The translations under genes were made by a program, and so were the position numbers. Source: Desulfovibrio sp. (GTDB lineage: Bacteria > Desulfobacterota > Desulfovibrionia > Desulfovibrionales > Desulfovibrionaceae). From it: DNA of 17,821 nucleotides. Positions 1-6,512 of this stretch are shown one piece after another. The stretch spans positions 1-17,821 of the forward strand of contig JALHHV010000004.1 in the NCBI GenBank assembly GCA_022837365.1, written 5' to 3'. Every line of letters begins with the position of its first letter. Position 1 is the first letter of the stretch. The notes under the pieces were generated by a model. That model was not told the origin of the DNA. It saw only the letters and a program-made list of their open reading frames with translations, and searched no databases.

Positions 1-2
1 TG

Positions 3-227
3 CTGCGGGTGACCGGCTGGCTCACCGCCGACAGCGTGGAAGCCTTCGACCGGGCCCTGCACGACTGGGACCGCGCCCTGCAAAGCGCGCAGTTGCAGGA
101 CGTGACCATGCGGCCCGGCGGGCTGGCGGCCACGTGGAAGCTGGTGCTGGTGAACCGGGTGGAACTGGACCGGCGGCTGGACGAATATCTTGCGCCGCGA
201 AAGCTGACGCGGGAAGTGCTTCAGTAA
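3..227 (+). CDS. C-terminal fragment of an unrecognised protein
   Basis: The reading frame is open from the left edge of the window (codons from base 3) to the TAA at 225-227, so this is the 3' end of a gene that starts outside. About 74 residues are visible. They are soluble and charged, with a WDRAL...QLQDV segment followed by a C-terminal helix-like stretch (VELDRRLDEYLAPRKLTREVLQ has its key residues in 51-72 of the visible part). There is a GTG at base 9, but no ribosome binding site can be judged for it, and I treat it as internal. I do not recognise the family. The gene converges on tatA, with a hairpin between the two stops. Confidence 0.6.
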   Translation: MRVTGWLTADSVEAFDRALHDWDRALQSAQLQDVTMRPGGLAATWKLVLVNRVELDRRLDEYLAPRKLTREVLQ

Positions 228-251
228 CGGAGAGGAGCGCCGCGCGCGGAA

Positions 252-285
252 ACGAAGAAACCCGGCGGGCATGCCGCGCCGGGTT
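252..285 (-). terminator. Rho-independent terminator of tatA
   Basis: Arms 259-267 (AACCCGGCG) and 277-285 (CGCCGGGTT) pair perfectly over 9 bp. Read on the minus strand, the stem is followed by TTTCTTCGTTTC, a T-rich tail. It lies about 30 bases after the tatA stop. The plus-strand side has no T-run, so it serves mainly the minus strand. Confidence 0.75.
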
Positions 286-317
286 CCGGAAAAATGCCTG
301 TCGGGCGCGTGGCCCGG

Positions 318-521
318 TTACGCCTGCTTGTCGTCCTTTTCGATCTTTTCGTTCTTTTTGCCCGGAGTGATGTCGATTTCGTCGGGTTCGCTGGTGGCCC
401 GCTTGAAGTTCCGGATGGCACGCCCGAGCCCGCCGCCGATTTCGGGGAGCTTGTTGGCCCCGAACACCAGCAGGACCAGAACGAGAACGACCAACAATTC
501 CTGAATGCCGATACCGAACAT
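318..521 (-). CDS. tatA: Sec-independent protein translocase protein TatA
   Basis: 67 aa. TatA forms the oligomeric pore of the twin-arginine pathway, which exports folded, often cofactor-bearing proteins such as the periplasmic hydrogenases and formate dehydrogenases of sulfate reducers. The protein starts [20 protein letters not shown] (a single N-terminal membrane helix, residues about 5-20). It continues with the hallmark [20 protein letters not shown] hinge and amphipathic helix and ends in a charged tail ([10 protein letters not shown]). Length and layout fit TatA/E rather than TatB. The ATG at 521 is chosen because GGAGG lies 7 bases upstream on the minus strand. The longer frame beginning at 626 adds residues unrelated to the family, and the ATG at 527 sits too close to the GGAGG. 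The gene is monocistronic, with its own promoter and terminator. No tatB or tatC is visible nearby. Confidence 0.95.
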   Translation of the reverse strand: MFGIGIQELLVVLVLVLLVFGANKLPEIGGGLGRAIRNFKRATSEPDEIDITPGKKNEKIEKDDKQA

Positions 522-548
522 ATGCATGCCTCCGTTAGTGATGCCATG

Positions 549-577
549 CATATACACATCGGGTACACCCCGGTCAA
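549..577 (-). promoter_or_regulatory. Sigma-70-type promoter of tatA
   Basis: On the minus strand TTGACC (577-572), a 17-base spacer and TATATG (554-549) form a good -35/-10 pair. Transcription would begin about 20 bases before the tatA ATG, with the GGAGG inside the short leader. Confidence 0.6.
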
Positions 578-646
578 GACGCGCAACGCCGGGGGATGGC
601 CTGTGTTCCAAGGTGGTTGCGCACACTTCAATGAATGGAGCGATAC

Positions 647-2533
647 ATGCGACGCATCGTTGTCATAGGTTCCGGTGTGGGGGCGGGCAAGCTTGCCGCG
701 CGCGTCAAGCGGCTGCTGCCGGGGTGCGAGGTGAACATCATCATGCCCGAGGCGGGTGTTGACGGCGGGGGCGGCGGGCCGTTTGCCGCGTGCCTGGCCT
801 CCCGGCGCGCCTCGCGCGTGCTGCTGGCCGCCCGCGAGGTGGGCGTGCTGGACGCGGCCGAGCTTTCCGTCGATCTCGACGCCAGCACCGTCATCGCCGG
901 TTCCAGCCGGGGCAGACTGGCCGTGCGCTATGACCAGTTGGCCATGGAGATCGACGCCACCCCGCGCATTCCCCGTGCCCTGCGCGGCGCGCCCAACGTA
1001 TTCGCCTGGCCCGGCGCCGACGTGGCGGGCCTCGACGGCCTGCTGGCCGAACGGGTGGCCGCAGGCGCCTGCCGCGCCGTGGTGGTGGGGCAGGGGGCCG
1101 AAGCGCTGGAGGCGCTGCGCCTGGTGCGCGCGGCCGGGGCCACCCCGGTGTGGGTGCGCACCCGCCCGGCCACGGGCGATGCCGCCAACGCCGTGGACGC
1201 CGACATGTGGCGCCACGCGGCGCGCATGGCCCGCCGCAACGGCGTGGAAACGGTGAACTGGACGGGCGTGGCCATGGAGCGCATGGGCGCGCTGCCCGCC
1301 GGGGACGGCGGCTTTGCCGCGCTGGTGGCCGTGGCCCCCGAGCGTGCGGACGGGGCGGGCGGCCCCGGTGGTCCCGGTGGCACGGACCTGCGCGTGGAAG
1401 GCGACCTGTTCATCTGGACCAGCCCGCTGGTGGTGCAGAACCCGGCCCTGACCCTGGACGGCATCAGCCTGGACGATACCGGGCGCATCGACGTGGACGG
1501 CTGCCTGCGCACCGGCGCGCCCGGCGTGTACGTGTTCGGCACCGGGGTCGGCGTGCAGCGCATGGCCCCGGATGGCGGGGTGGAGCAGGCCGCCGCAGTG
1601 CCCGCCGAGGTGCCGGGCCTGGTCCGCGCCCTGGCCGACCATCTGGCCTCCATCGACGCCACCGGCGCCGACGTGTCCCCCGCGCGGGGCGTGGCCGCCT
1701 GCCCTGCGGGCGATCTGGCGGCGGAACTGGCCGGGTCCGGCGACCCCGATATGGCCGAACTGGCCGATGTGCTGGGCGACTGCCCCTGCCGCCTGCCCGC
1801 CCTGGGCACCGTGCACGCCGAAGGCCCCGGCGTCACCGTGGCCGCCGTGGGTCTTGGGTCCGCCGCCTGCGCCCGGGCCGAGGTGGAAACCGAGTTTTCC
1901 GTGTACGCCACTCCCTCCGCCCTCGGTGGCCAGCCCGGCCAATCGCCCGGCCAATCGGATGACGACGACGAATCCGGCGCCTGGGGCGGCCTGCCCGCCG
2001 GGCATGCCGTGAAGCTGCTGGCCGCCAGGACCGGCGGCGCGCTGCTGGGCGCGCAGGTGGCGGGCCGCGATGCGGAACTGTGCGCCGCCGTGGTGTCCGC
2101 CGCGTCACTGGCGCTGCGCGCGGGCATGCGCGTGGCCGATCTGGCCCAGGCCGAACTGCCCGGCGCGGCCGGTGAACTGCTGCGCCGCGCGGCGGCCGTC
2201 CTGGCCAACAAGCTGGCTGGCCGCTACTTCGGCATCACTCCGGACGAATTCATCGCCTCGCGCGAGGCCGGGGCGGAATTCTTCACCCTGGACCTGCGCA
2301 GCGCGCCCGACTGGCGCGCGGGCCATGTGCCCGGCGCGTACAACATCCCCCACACCCAGCTGCGCAAGCGGTTGCAGGACGAAGTGCCCCGCTTCACCCC
2401 CATCGTGCTGGTGGCGGCCACATCGGACGCGGCGTGGAGCGTGGCCTGCATGCTGGGCGCCCTGGGGGCCACCGACCTCTACGTGCTGGACGGCGGCATG
2501 GCCTTCTGGCCCCACGCGCTGGAGACGGCATGA
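647..2533 (+). CDS. Degenerate CoA-disulfide-reductase-like flavoprotein with C-terminal rhodanese domain
   Basis: 628 aa from the ATG at 647, which has GGAG (637-640) at 6-base spacing. An ATG at 635 is also in frame but has no well-placed site. The N-terminus has a Rossmann FAD motif (IGSGVGAGK, residues about 7-15). A second, NAD-type glycine motif ([11 protein letters not shown]) begins at about 145. A YVFGTGVG segment sits where the family has its second FAD motif (normally ...GD). The last ~100 residues are a rhodanese fold ([21 protein letters not shown] ... [10 protein letters not shown]). Together these match the CoADR-rhodanese fusion layout (pyridine nucleotide-disulfide oxidoreductase class). 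Odd points: the rhodanese active-site Cys is replaced by Ala (about residue 590, [12 protein letters not shown]), the usual GD is GT, and the FAD-side Cys region is altered (GPFAACLAS, Cys49 possibly the redox Cys). It may be non-catalytic or sensory. A 4-bp stop/start overlap links it to the next gene. Confidence 0.75.
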   Translation: MRRIVVIGSGVGAGKLAARVKRLLPGCEVNIIMPEAGVDGGGGGPFAACLASRRASRVLLAAREVGVLDAAELSVDLDASTVIAGSSRGRLAVRYDQLAMEIDATPRIPRALRGAPNVFAWPGADVAGLDGLLAERVAAGACRAVVVGQGAEALEALRLVRAAGATPVWVRTRPATGDAANAVDADMWRHAARMARRNGVETVNWTGVAMERMGALPAGDGGFAALVAVAPERADGAGGPGGPGGTDLRVEGDLFIWTSPLVVQNPALTLDGISLDDTGRIDVDGCLRTGAPGVYVFGTGVGVQRMAPDGGVEQAAAVPAEVPGLVRALADHLASIDATGADVSPARGVAACPAGDLAAELAGSGDPDMAELADVLGDCPCRLPALGTVHAEGPGVTVAAVGLGSAACARAEVETEFSVYATPSALGGQPGQSPGQSDDDDESGAWGGLPAGHAVKLLAARTGGALLGAQVAGRDAELCAAVVSAASLALRAGMRVADLAQAELPGAAGELLRRAAAVLANKLAGRYFGITPDEFIASREAGAEFFTLDLRSAPDWRAGHVPGAYNIPHTQLRKRLQDEVPRFTPIVLVAATSDAAWSVACMLGALGATDLYVLDGGMAFWPHALETA

Positions 2534-3027
2534 CGTCCGAAAAGCCCGGCAAGGGGGGCAAGGCCCCCGGCGGGCCGAGCGGTTCGGCCGCTTGGGGCGC
2601 GTCCGGCGCTTCCGCCATTGCAGGCGGGCGGGGCCGCGTCATGCGGCTGCCCGGCATCCACTGCCGCTTTCACGAGGCGGGGCACTGCGCCGTGGACGAG
2701 ACCATGAACCCCGGCCTGAACGAGGACTGGCGCTGCGGTGAGGAACAGCGCATCGTCCGCGCCTACGACCATTTCCTCGAACAGGCGGATACCTTCGACT
2801 TGTCGTCGGAGCAGGCCACGGCGCTGTGGGAGCGCCGCCTCTCTACCATACCGCCGCCCGGCGGGCTGTGCGCCGACTACACGCCGCCCCCGTCCTGTCC
2901 GTCCTGTGCGGGTGGCGGCTGCTGCGGCGAGGCGGACTGGCTGGACTGCACCCACTTCCGCGAGGGAGTGTGCGTGCTGCTGCTGCCCCGCTGCGACGGC
3001 ATCTGCGAACGGTTCCAGGGGGCGTGA
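2530..3027 (+). CDS. Cysteine-rich hypothetical protein, probable metal-binding
   Basis: 165 aa. The ATG at 2530 overlaps the TGA of the upstream gene (ATGA) and has GGAG at 2521-2524, so translational coupling is likely. The first ~35 residues are Gly/Ser/Lys-rich and look disordered. The rest holds 12 cysteines: GIHC and GHC near the start of the folded part, WRC, GLC, then CPSCAGGGCCG, LDC, GVC, RC and IC towards the end (residues about 110-165). The CxxC plus CC grouping suggests zinc or Fe-S binding. I do not recognise a named family and assign no reaction. Coupling to the flavoprotein-rhodanese gene suggests a related redox or sulfur-linked role, which is inference. An ATG at 2641 is a possible shorter start but has no good ribosome binding site. 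Confidence 0.75.
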   Translation: MTSEKPGKGGKAPGGPSGSAAWGASGASAIAGGRGRVMRLPGIHCRFHEAGHCAVDETMNPGLNEDWRCGEEQRIVRAYDHFLEQADTFDLSSEQATALWERRLSTIPPPGGLCADYTPPPSCPSCAGGGCCGEADWLDCTHFREGVCVLLLPRCDGICERFQGA

Positions 3028-3087
3028 GCGGCCGTGGCGCGCCGCGCCTGCCGTTCACGCGCATCCAATGACTTCAAGCCCATACCG

Positions 3088-4035
3088 ATGGTGACCATGC
3101 ACAACGCATCCGAACACCCCGTGCTCTACATTCCGCTGCTGCACCGCGAACTGGCCCCCGCCTGCCTGCCCGAGGGCGTGCGGTTTCTGTCGGCGGGGCT
3201 GCCCGCCGCGCCCCATGTGGCCGGCGCCGCGCCGCAGGCCGACTCGGGCGCTCCCGCCGTTCCGGCGTGGCGTTCGCCCCTGTTGCCGTTGTCCGAGGCC
3301 GAGGCGCGGGCCTGTCTGGCAGAACTGCTGGACTTCGGCCTGAATGTGGGCTCCGGCCCGCACGGCGACCTGGCCGCCATGGTGGCCGCGCTGGAAAGCG
3401 CCCAGGATGAGGCCCCGTTCTCGCTGGGCCGCTCCGAACTGGCCGCGCTGGAAGGGTTCGCCTCCGGCGGCGAGGTGGCCGGGGCCGCCCCCGGCTCCCG
3501 TGACGACCCCGCCCAGGCGGAGCGCAACCGGCGCATCGCCGCGCAGAAGACCCTGATCCTGGCCTGGCATCTGGAAGAGCGCGTGCGCGAACTGGACGCC
3601 CTGAAGGAGAAGTTTTCGCGCAGCCGCGAGAGCCTGGCCGACATCCTGGGCGTGGAGACGGACGAGGAATTGCGCGAACTGCCCGCCCTCGACCCCTATT
3701 CCGCCATGCTGCCCGGCAGCGGCGCGGACATCATCGGCCCCTCGTGGCGGGTCATCGTGGAGAACATGGGGCCCTTCCTGCCCGACGGCGCGGTGCTGTT
3801 CACCTGCGACGCCGAAATCGCCGCCACCCTGCGGGACGGCGGCGCGGCCTTCGCCCCCGTGACCGCGGAACAGGCCACTGCCCTGTGCCCCGTCTGGGGC
3901 GCCAAGGTGGCCAAACTGGTGGTGCACGCCCGCCTGCCCCTGTGGCAGGTGGCGGGCCGCCCCGGCCCCGATGGCGCGCGCCCGTGGCTGGACCGCGTGT
4001 TCGACGTGGTCTGTTGCGGCAAGTGTGCCCGGTAG
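3088..4035 (+). CDS. Hypothetical protein, central coiled coil
   Basis: 315 aa from the ATG at 3088. Other in-frame starts are GTG 3034 (a loose GGGGG about 11 bases upstream) and ATG 3097. None has a clear ribosome binding site, so the start is uncertain. The protein begins with a hydrophobic LYIPLL segment. It has an Ala/Pro-rich low-complexity stretch, then a charged helical region (ERNRRIAAQKTLILAWHLEE to about LGVETDEELREL) likely to form a coiled coil. It ends in an alpha/beta-like region finishing VVCCGKCAR. There is no signal peptide or clear membrane helix. I do not recognise the family. It follows the Cys-rich gene by about 60 bases in the same direction and is probably in the same transcript. 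The C-terminal CCxxC echoes the Cys-rich neighbour. Confidence 0.7.
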   Translation: MVTMHNASEHPVLYIPLLHRELAPACLPEGVRFLSAGLPAAPHVAGAAPQADSGAPAVPAWRSPLLPLSEAEARACLAELLDFGLNVGSGPHGDLAAMVAALESAQDEAPFSLGRSELAALEGFASGGEVAGAAPGSRDDPAQAERNRRIAAQKTLILAWHLEERVRELDALKEKFSRSRESLADILGVETDEELRELPALDPYSAMLPGSGADIIGPSWRVIVENMGPFLPDGAVLFTCDAEIAATLRDGGAAFAPVTAEQATALCPVWGAKVAKLVVHARLPLWQVAGRPGPDGARPWLDRVFDVVCCGKCAR

Positions 4036-4067
4036 GGAAAACCGTTTTTGTACGCCTCCGGCGGGCA

Positions 4068-4188
4068 GGACGGCAGATGTTATGCGAGCGCAACGCGCGA
4101 GCATTACAGATGGCGATAGCAGAGCTGGCTACGGCGCGTTGCGATCGCCATCCGTAATGCTCGAAGACTCGCATAACGGCTGCCGTCC
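4068..4188. repeat. 121-bp nested inverted-repeat element with four related arms
   Basis: Outer arms 4068-4088 and 4168-4188 match as inverted repeats at 19 of 21 positions, and one of the two mismatches is a G-U wobble in RNA. Inner arms 4099-4117 and 4144-4162 match at 18 of 19. A further pair, CGCAACGCGC (4089-4098) and GCGCGTTGCG (4134-4143), is perfectly complementary. The four large arms are related copies of one 15-mer: GCATAACATCTGCCG (minus, 4085-4071), GCATTACAGATGGCG (plus, 4101-4115), GCATTACGGATGGCG (minus, 4160-4146) and GCATAACGGCTGCCG (plus, 4171-4185). The element fills most of the space before the HAD-hydrolase gene and contains no gene. It may be a REP/BIME-like or MITE-like repeat, or a structured RNA leader. 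Confidence 0.8.
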
Positions 4189-4227
4189 CCTGCACCCCCG
4201 TTTTAGTAGGTATTTTACGAGGTTTTC

Positions 4228-4944
4228 GTGTATCCAACGGTTCATCGTATCCAGCAGCTGTTTCCCAGGGGCCTCAAGGGCATCATCTTCGATTGCGACG
4301 GCGTGCTGTTCGACTCGCGCGCGTCCAACATCCACTACTACAACCTCATCCTCGGTGCGCTGGGGCAGCCGCCCATGTCGCGGCAGGACGAGGACTACAC
4401 CCACATGGCCTCGGTGGGGCAGTCGCTGGCGCGCATCGTGCCGCCCGAGCTCATGCCGAAGCTGCCCGAGGCGCGCAGGCGCATCGTCTACCGGCGCGAC
4501 ATTCTGCCCCTGCTGGACCCGGAGCCGGGCCTGATGGAACTGCTGCGCTGGCTGCGCGACGCGGGCTTTCGCCGGGGCATCTGCACCAACCGCACCACCA
4601 CCATGGAATACGTGCTCGACCACTTCGGCATGACCGACCTGTTCTTTCCGGTCATGACCGCCGCGCGGGTGCGGGCCAAACCCCACCCCGAGGGCCTTTG
4701 CGCCACCCTGGACGCCTGGGGCCTCGCCCGCGACGAGGTGGCCTTCATGGGCGACACCATCGCCGACGAGGAAACCGCCCGCATGGCCGGGGTGTGCTTC
4801 TGGGCCTACCGCAGCCCGTCGCTCACCGCGCGGCTGCACCTGGACGACTTCTGGACGCTGCGCCGCGTGCTGGCGGAATACCAGCGCCAGGAGAACGGGC
4901 GGCAGGGCGGGCAGTCTGCCGGGCGGGAGTGCCCATTCCGATAG
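4228..4944 (+). CDS. HAD-superfamily hydrolase (phosphatase-like)
   Basis: 238 aa, with a GTG start at 4228 and GAGG (4219-4222) 5 bases upstream. All four HAD motifs are visible. Motif I is FDCDGVLFDS, with the nucleophile Asp22 and acid Asp24. Motif II is CTNRTTT (Thr120). Motif III is Lys151 in RAKPHPEG. Motif IV is MGDTIADEETA (Asp176, Asp180). The ~90-residue insertion between motifs I and II is the helical C1 cap of phosphoglycolate-phosphatase/beta-phosphoglucomutase-like enzymes. A small phosphorylated metabolite is the likely substrate, but its identity cannot be read from the sequence. The tail (ENGRQGGQSAGREC) is low-complexity. The protein is cytoplasmic. It is preceded by the 121-bp repeat element and separated from the yggT operon by ~180 bases. 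Confidence 0.9.
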   Translation: MYPTVHRIQQLFPRGLKGIIFDCDGVLFDSRASNIHYYNLILGALGQPPMSRQDEDYTHMASVGQSLARIVPPELMPKLPEARRRIVYRRDILPLLDPEPGLMELLRWLRDAGFRRGICTNRTTTMEYVLDHFGMTDLFFPVMTAARVRAKPHPEGLCATLDAWGLARDEVAFMGDTIADEETARMAGVCFWAYRSPSLTARLHLDDFWTLRRVLAEYQRQENGRQGGQSAGRECPFR

Positions 4945-5042
4945 GATGGCCGCTCGCTGGCGTCACCCCTGCGGAATGCGTCCGGCGAAAGGTGTCCGGC
5001 GGCCAGCGCCGTGCATCCGGTGCAGGAGTAACCACTTTTTGC

Positions 5043-5072
5043 TTGATTCTTGTCGCGGGTAAGTGGAAGTAT
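5043..5072 (+). promoter_or_regulatory. Possible promoter of the yggT-ilvBN operon
   Basis: TTGATT (5043-5048), an 18-base spacer and AAGTAT (5067-5072) lie in a locally AT-richer stretch about 50 bases before yggT. The inverted repeat CCACTT (5032-5037) / AAGTGG (5061-5066) brackets the -35 region. The match to consensus is moderate. Confidence 0.3.
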
Positions 5073-5122
5073 CGGTGTTACGGTCGCCCCCCAATTCCGG
5101 GGTGCGCTTAACCGGAGGGTTC

Positions 5123-5425
5123 ATGTTCGTTTTTTCGAATCTCCTTATCGGCGTGGCGCGCGTGCTCGATGCCGTGCTGAACCTGTATTTCTGGATCGTC
5201 ATCGTTGCGGCAGTCCTCTCGTGGGTCAACCCCGATCCCTACAATCCCATCGTGCGCATCCTGCGCAACCTGACGGAGCCGGTGTTCTACCGGGTCCGCA
5301 AGTGGATTCCGTTTACCTACGTGGGGGGGCTCGACCTGTCCCCGGTGGTGGTGCTGCTGGCCATCCAGTTCATCAACGCCGTGGTCATCCAGTCGCTGTA
5401 CCAGTTCGCCGTCACCATGCGATAG
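5123..5425 (+). CDS. YggT family integral membrane protein
   Basis: 100 aa. The ATG at 5123 follows GGAGGG (5114-5119). YggT proteins are small membrane proteins, often encoded beside DivIVA-like, DUF167 and cell-division genes; their role is poorly defined. Two hydrophobic helices are visible: residues about 15-35 (LNLYFWIVIVAAVLSWV) and about 70-95 (LDLSPVVVLLAIQFINAVVI). Between them lies the family signature, NPDPYNPIVRILRNLTEPVF followed by RKWIP...GGLDLSP. A longer frame from 5063 exists, but it adds non-family residues and lacks the ribosome binding site. It is the first gene of the operon; the next gene begins 9 bases after its stop. Confidence 0.93.
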   Translation: MFVFSNLLIGVARVLDAVLNLYFWIVIVAAVLSWVNPDPYNPIVRILRNLTEPVFYRVRKWIPFTYVGGLDLSPVVVLLAIQFINAVVIQSLYQFAVTMR

Positions 5426-5434
5426 GGGCGTCAC

Positions 5435-5944
5435 ATGTCCGTGAGCCGCATAGATCTGCTGAACCACAGCTTTTCCAAGTCCCTGCGAGGCTACGCCACC
5501 GACGAGGTGGACAGGATGATGCAGGAGGCCGCGGATACCATCGGCCGGCTGAGCGAGGAAAAGGCCGCGCTGGCCGGCCAGCTGGCGCATCTGGAAGAGC
5601 GCCTGACCGAATTCAGGGAGCGGGAATCGACGTTGCGGGACACGTTGATGACCACCCAAAGGGTCACCGCCGACCTCAAGGCCAGTGCTCAGAGGGAGGC
5701 GCAGTTGATCATCGACGCTGCCCATTCCAAGGCGGAGAACCTCATCAATCAGGGGCAGCTCCGCCTTGCACGCATTCAGGAGGACATCGCCGAGGCCCGC
5801 AAGGTCAAGGCGCAGTTCGAGATGAAGGTGCGCGCCGTGGTGCAGCAGCACCTGCGCATGCTGGATATGACCCGCGAGGACGACGAGGAACTGGAGGCCG
5901 CCGCGGCGCGCATCGCCGGGCGGCAGAAGGGTGGACCGGCCTGA
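5435..5944 (+). CDS. DivIVA-like coiled-coil protein
   Basis: 169 aa, ATG at 5435 with a GGGG-type site just after the yggT stop. The N-terminus (SRIDLLNHSFSKSLRGYATD, then EVDRMMQEAADTIGRL) matches the DivIVA lipid-binding domain pattern, in which a short N-terminal segment with 'F...LRGY...EVD' precedes a coiled coil. Residues about 38-150 are almost continuous charged heptad-like helix, with no Pro or Gly clusters. DivIVA proteins bind curved membrane and scaffold cell-division or polar complexes. In Gram-negative delta-proteobacteria the precise role of this homologue is not established. Its C-terminus overlaps the start of the DUF167 gene by 14 bases. Confidence 0.88.
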   Translation: MSVSRIDLLNHSFSKSLRGYATDEVDRMMQEAADTIGRLSEEKAALAGQLAHLEERLTEFRERESTLRDTLMTTQRVTADLKASAQREAQLIIDAAHSKAENLINQGQLRLARIQEDIAEARKVKAQFEMKVRAVVQQHLRMLDMTREDDEELEAAAARIAGRQKGGPA

Positions 5945-6269
5945 GGCCGGCCGCCCCGAATGGGCGGCCCCTGCCGGGGAAGGGCAATGGGCGGTCCTTG
6001 TGCGGGCGGTGCCCGGCGCGCGCAAGAGCGGGTGCGAGGGCACGGCCGACGGAAGGCTGAAGGTGCGCCTGGCCGCACCGGCCGTGGACAACAAGGCCAA
6101 CAAGGCGCTGGAGGACTTCGTGGCCTCCGCGCTGGGAATGCGCCGCAACCGCGTGCGCATCGTATCCGGTCATACGGGCCGGTTGAAGAAACTGATCGTC
6201 GAATCGGATGTGGAGCCCAGCTGGGGCCTGCTTGGCACATGTGGGAAAGAACAACCCTCAACGCCATAG
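5931..6269 (+). CDS. DUF167 (YggU) family protein
   Basis: 112 aa from the GTG at 5931, which overlaps the end of the DivIVA-like gene by 14 bases. AGAAGG directly abuts the GTG, so the start is the best available but not strong. The core (AVLVRAVPGARKSGCEG, then LKVRLAAPAVDNKANKALEDF, then VRIVSGHTGRLKKLIVE) is the full DUF167 domain (family length about 95-100 aa). It includes the A-P-x-(V/D)-x-K-A-N signature at residues about 50-60. The family is a small alpha/beta fold of unknown function, commonly found beside YggT. The ~15 residues after the core (SWGLLGTCGKEQPSTP) are extra. Confidence 0.9.
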   Translation: MDRPEAGRPEWAAPAGEGQWAVLVRAVPGARKSGCEGTADGRLKVRLAAPAVDNKANKALEDFVASALGMRRNRVRIVSGHTGRLKKLIVESDVEPSWGLLGTCGKEQPSTP

Positions 6270-6281
6270 GAGAAGAGTTCC

Positions 6282-6512
6282 ATGGAACCGAAAGACAACG
6301 CGCTCCTGGAAAAGTACGCCGCCACGGATCCCGAACTGAAGGCGCTATGGGATGAGCATATTCTGTTCGAGAAACAACTGGAGAAGATCGAATCCAAGTC
6401 GTTCCTGACCCCTGCCGAAGAAAAGCAGGCCAAGGAACTGAAGAAACAGAAACTCGACGGAAAGACCCGGCTCCACGCCATACTGGACCGGTACCGCGCC
6501 TTGGAGGGCTAG
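6282..6512 (+). CDS. DUF465 (YdcH-like) family protein
   Basis: 76 aa, ATG at 6282 preceded by AGGAGAAG (6268-6275), 12 bases after the DUF167 stop. It is a short two-helix protein. An N-terminal acidic helix (LLEKYAATDPELKALWDEHI) is followed by the conserved second half FEKQLEKIESKSFLTPAEEK and then the Lys-rich helix (LKKQKLDGKTRLHAIL) typical of DUF465/YdcH. The 'LKKxKLxxK' motif is the family hallmark. The function is unknown. Its TAG stop (6510-6512) lies immediately before the ilvB ATG, so ilvB translation is probably coupled to it; the GGAGG for ilvB lies inside this gene's last codons. Confidence 0.85.
   Translation: MEPKDNALLEKYAATDPELKALWDEHILFEKQLEKIESKSFLTPAEEKQAKELKKQKLDGKTRLHAILDRYRALEG

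Noticed and set aside
221..2005. 594-residue open frame on the minus strand across the flavoprotein gene
   Set aside because: It is a shadow frame in high-GC DNA; the composition is Gly/His/Ala-rich with no family, and it covers tatA and the well-supported plus-strand gene.
4068..4188. Integron attC recombination site
   Set aside because: Nested inverted repeats and GTTATGCG/CGCATAAC recall attC, but the RYYYAAC and GTTRRRY core sites are not matched and no integrase or cassette is nearby.
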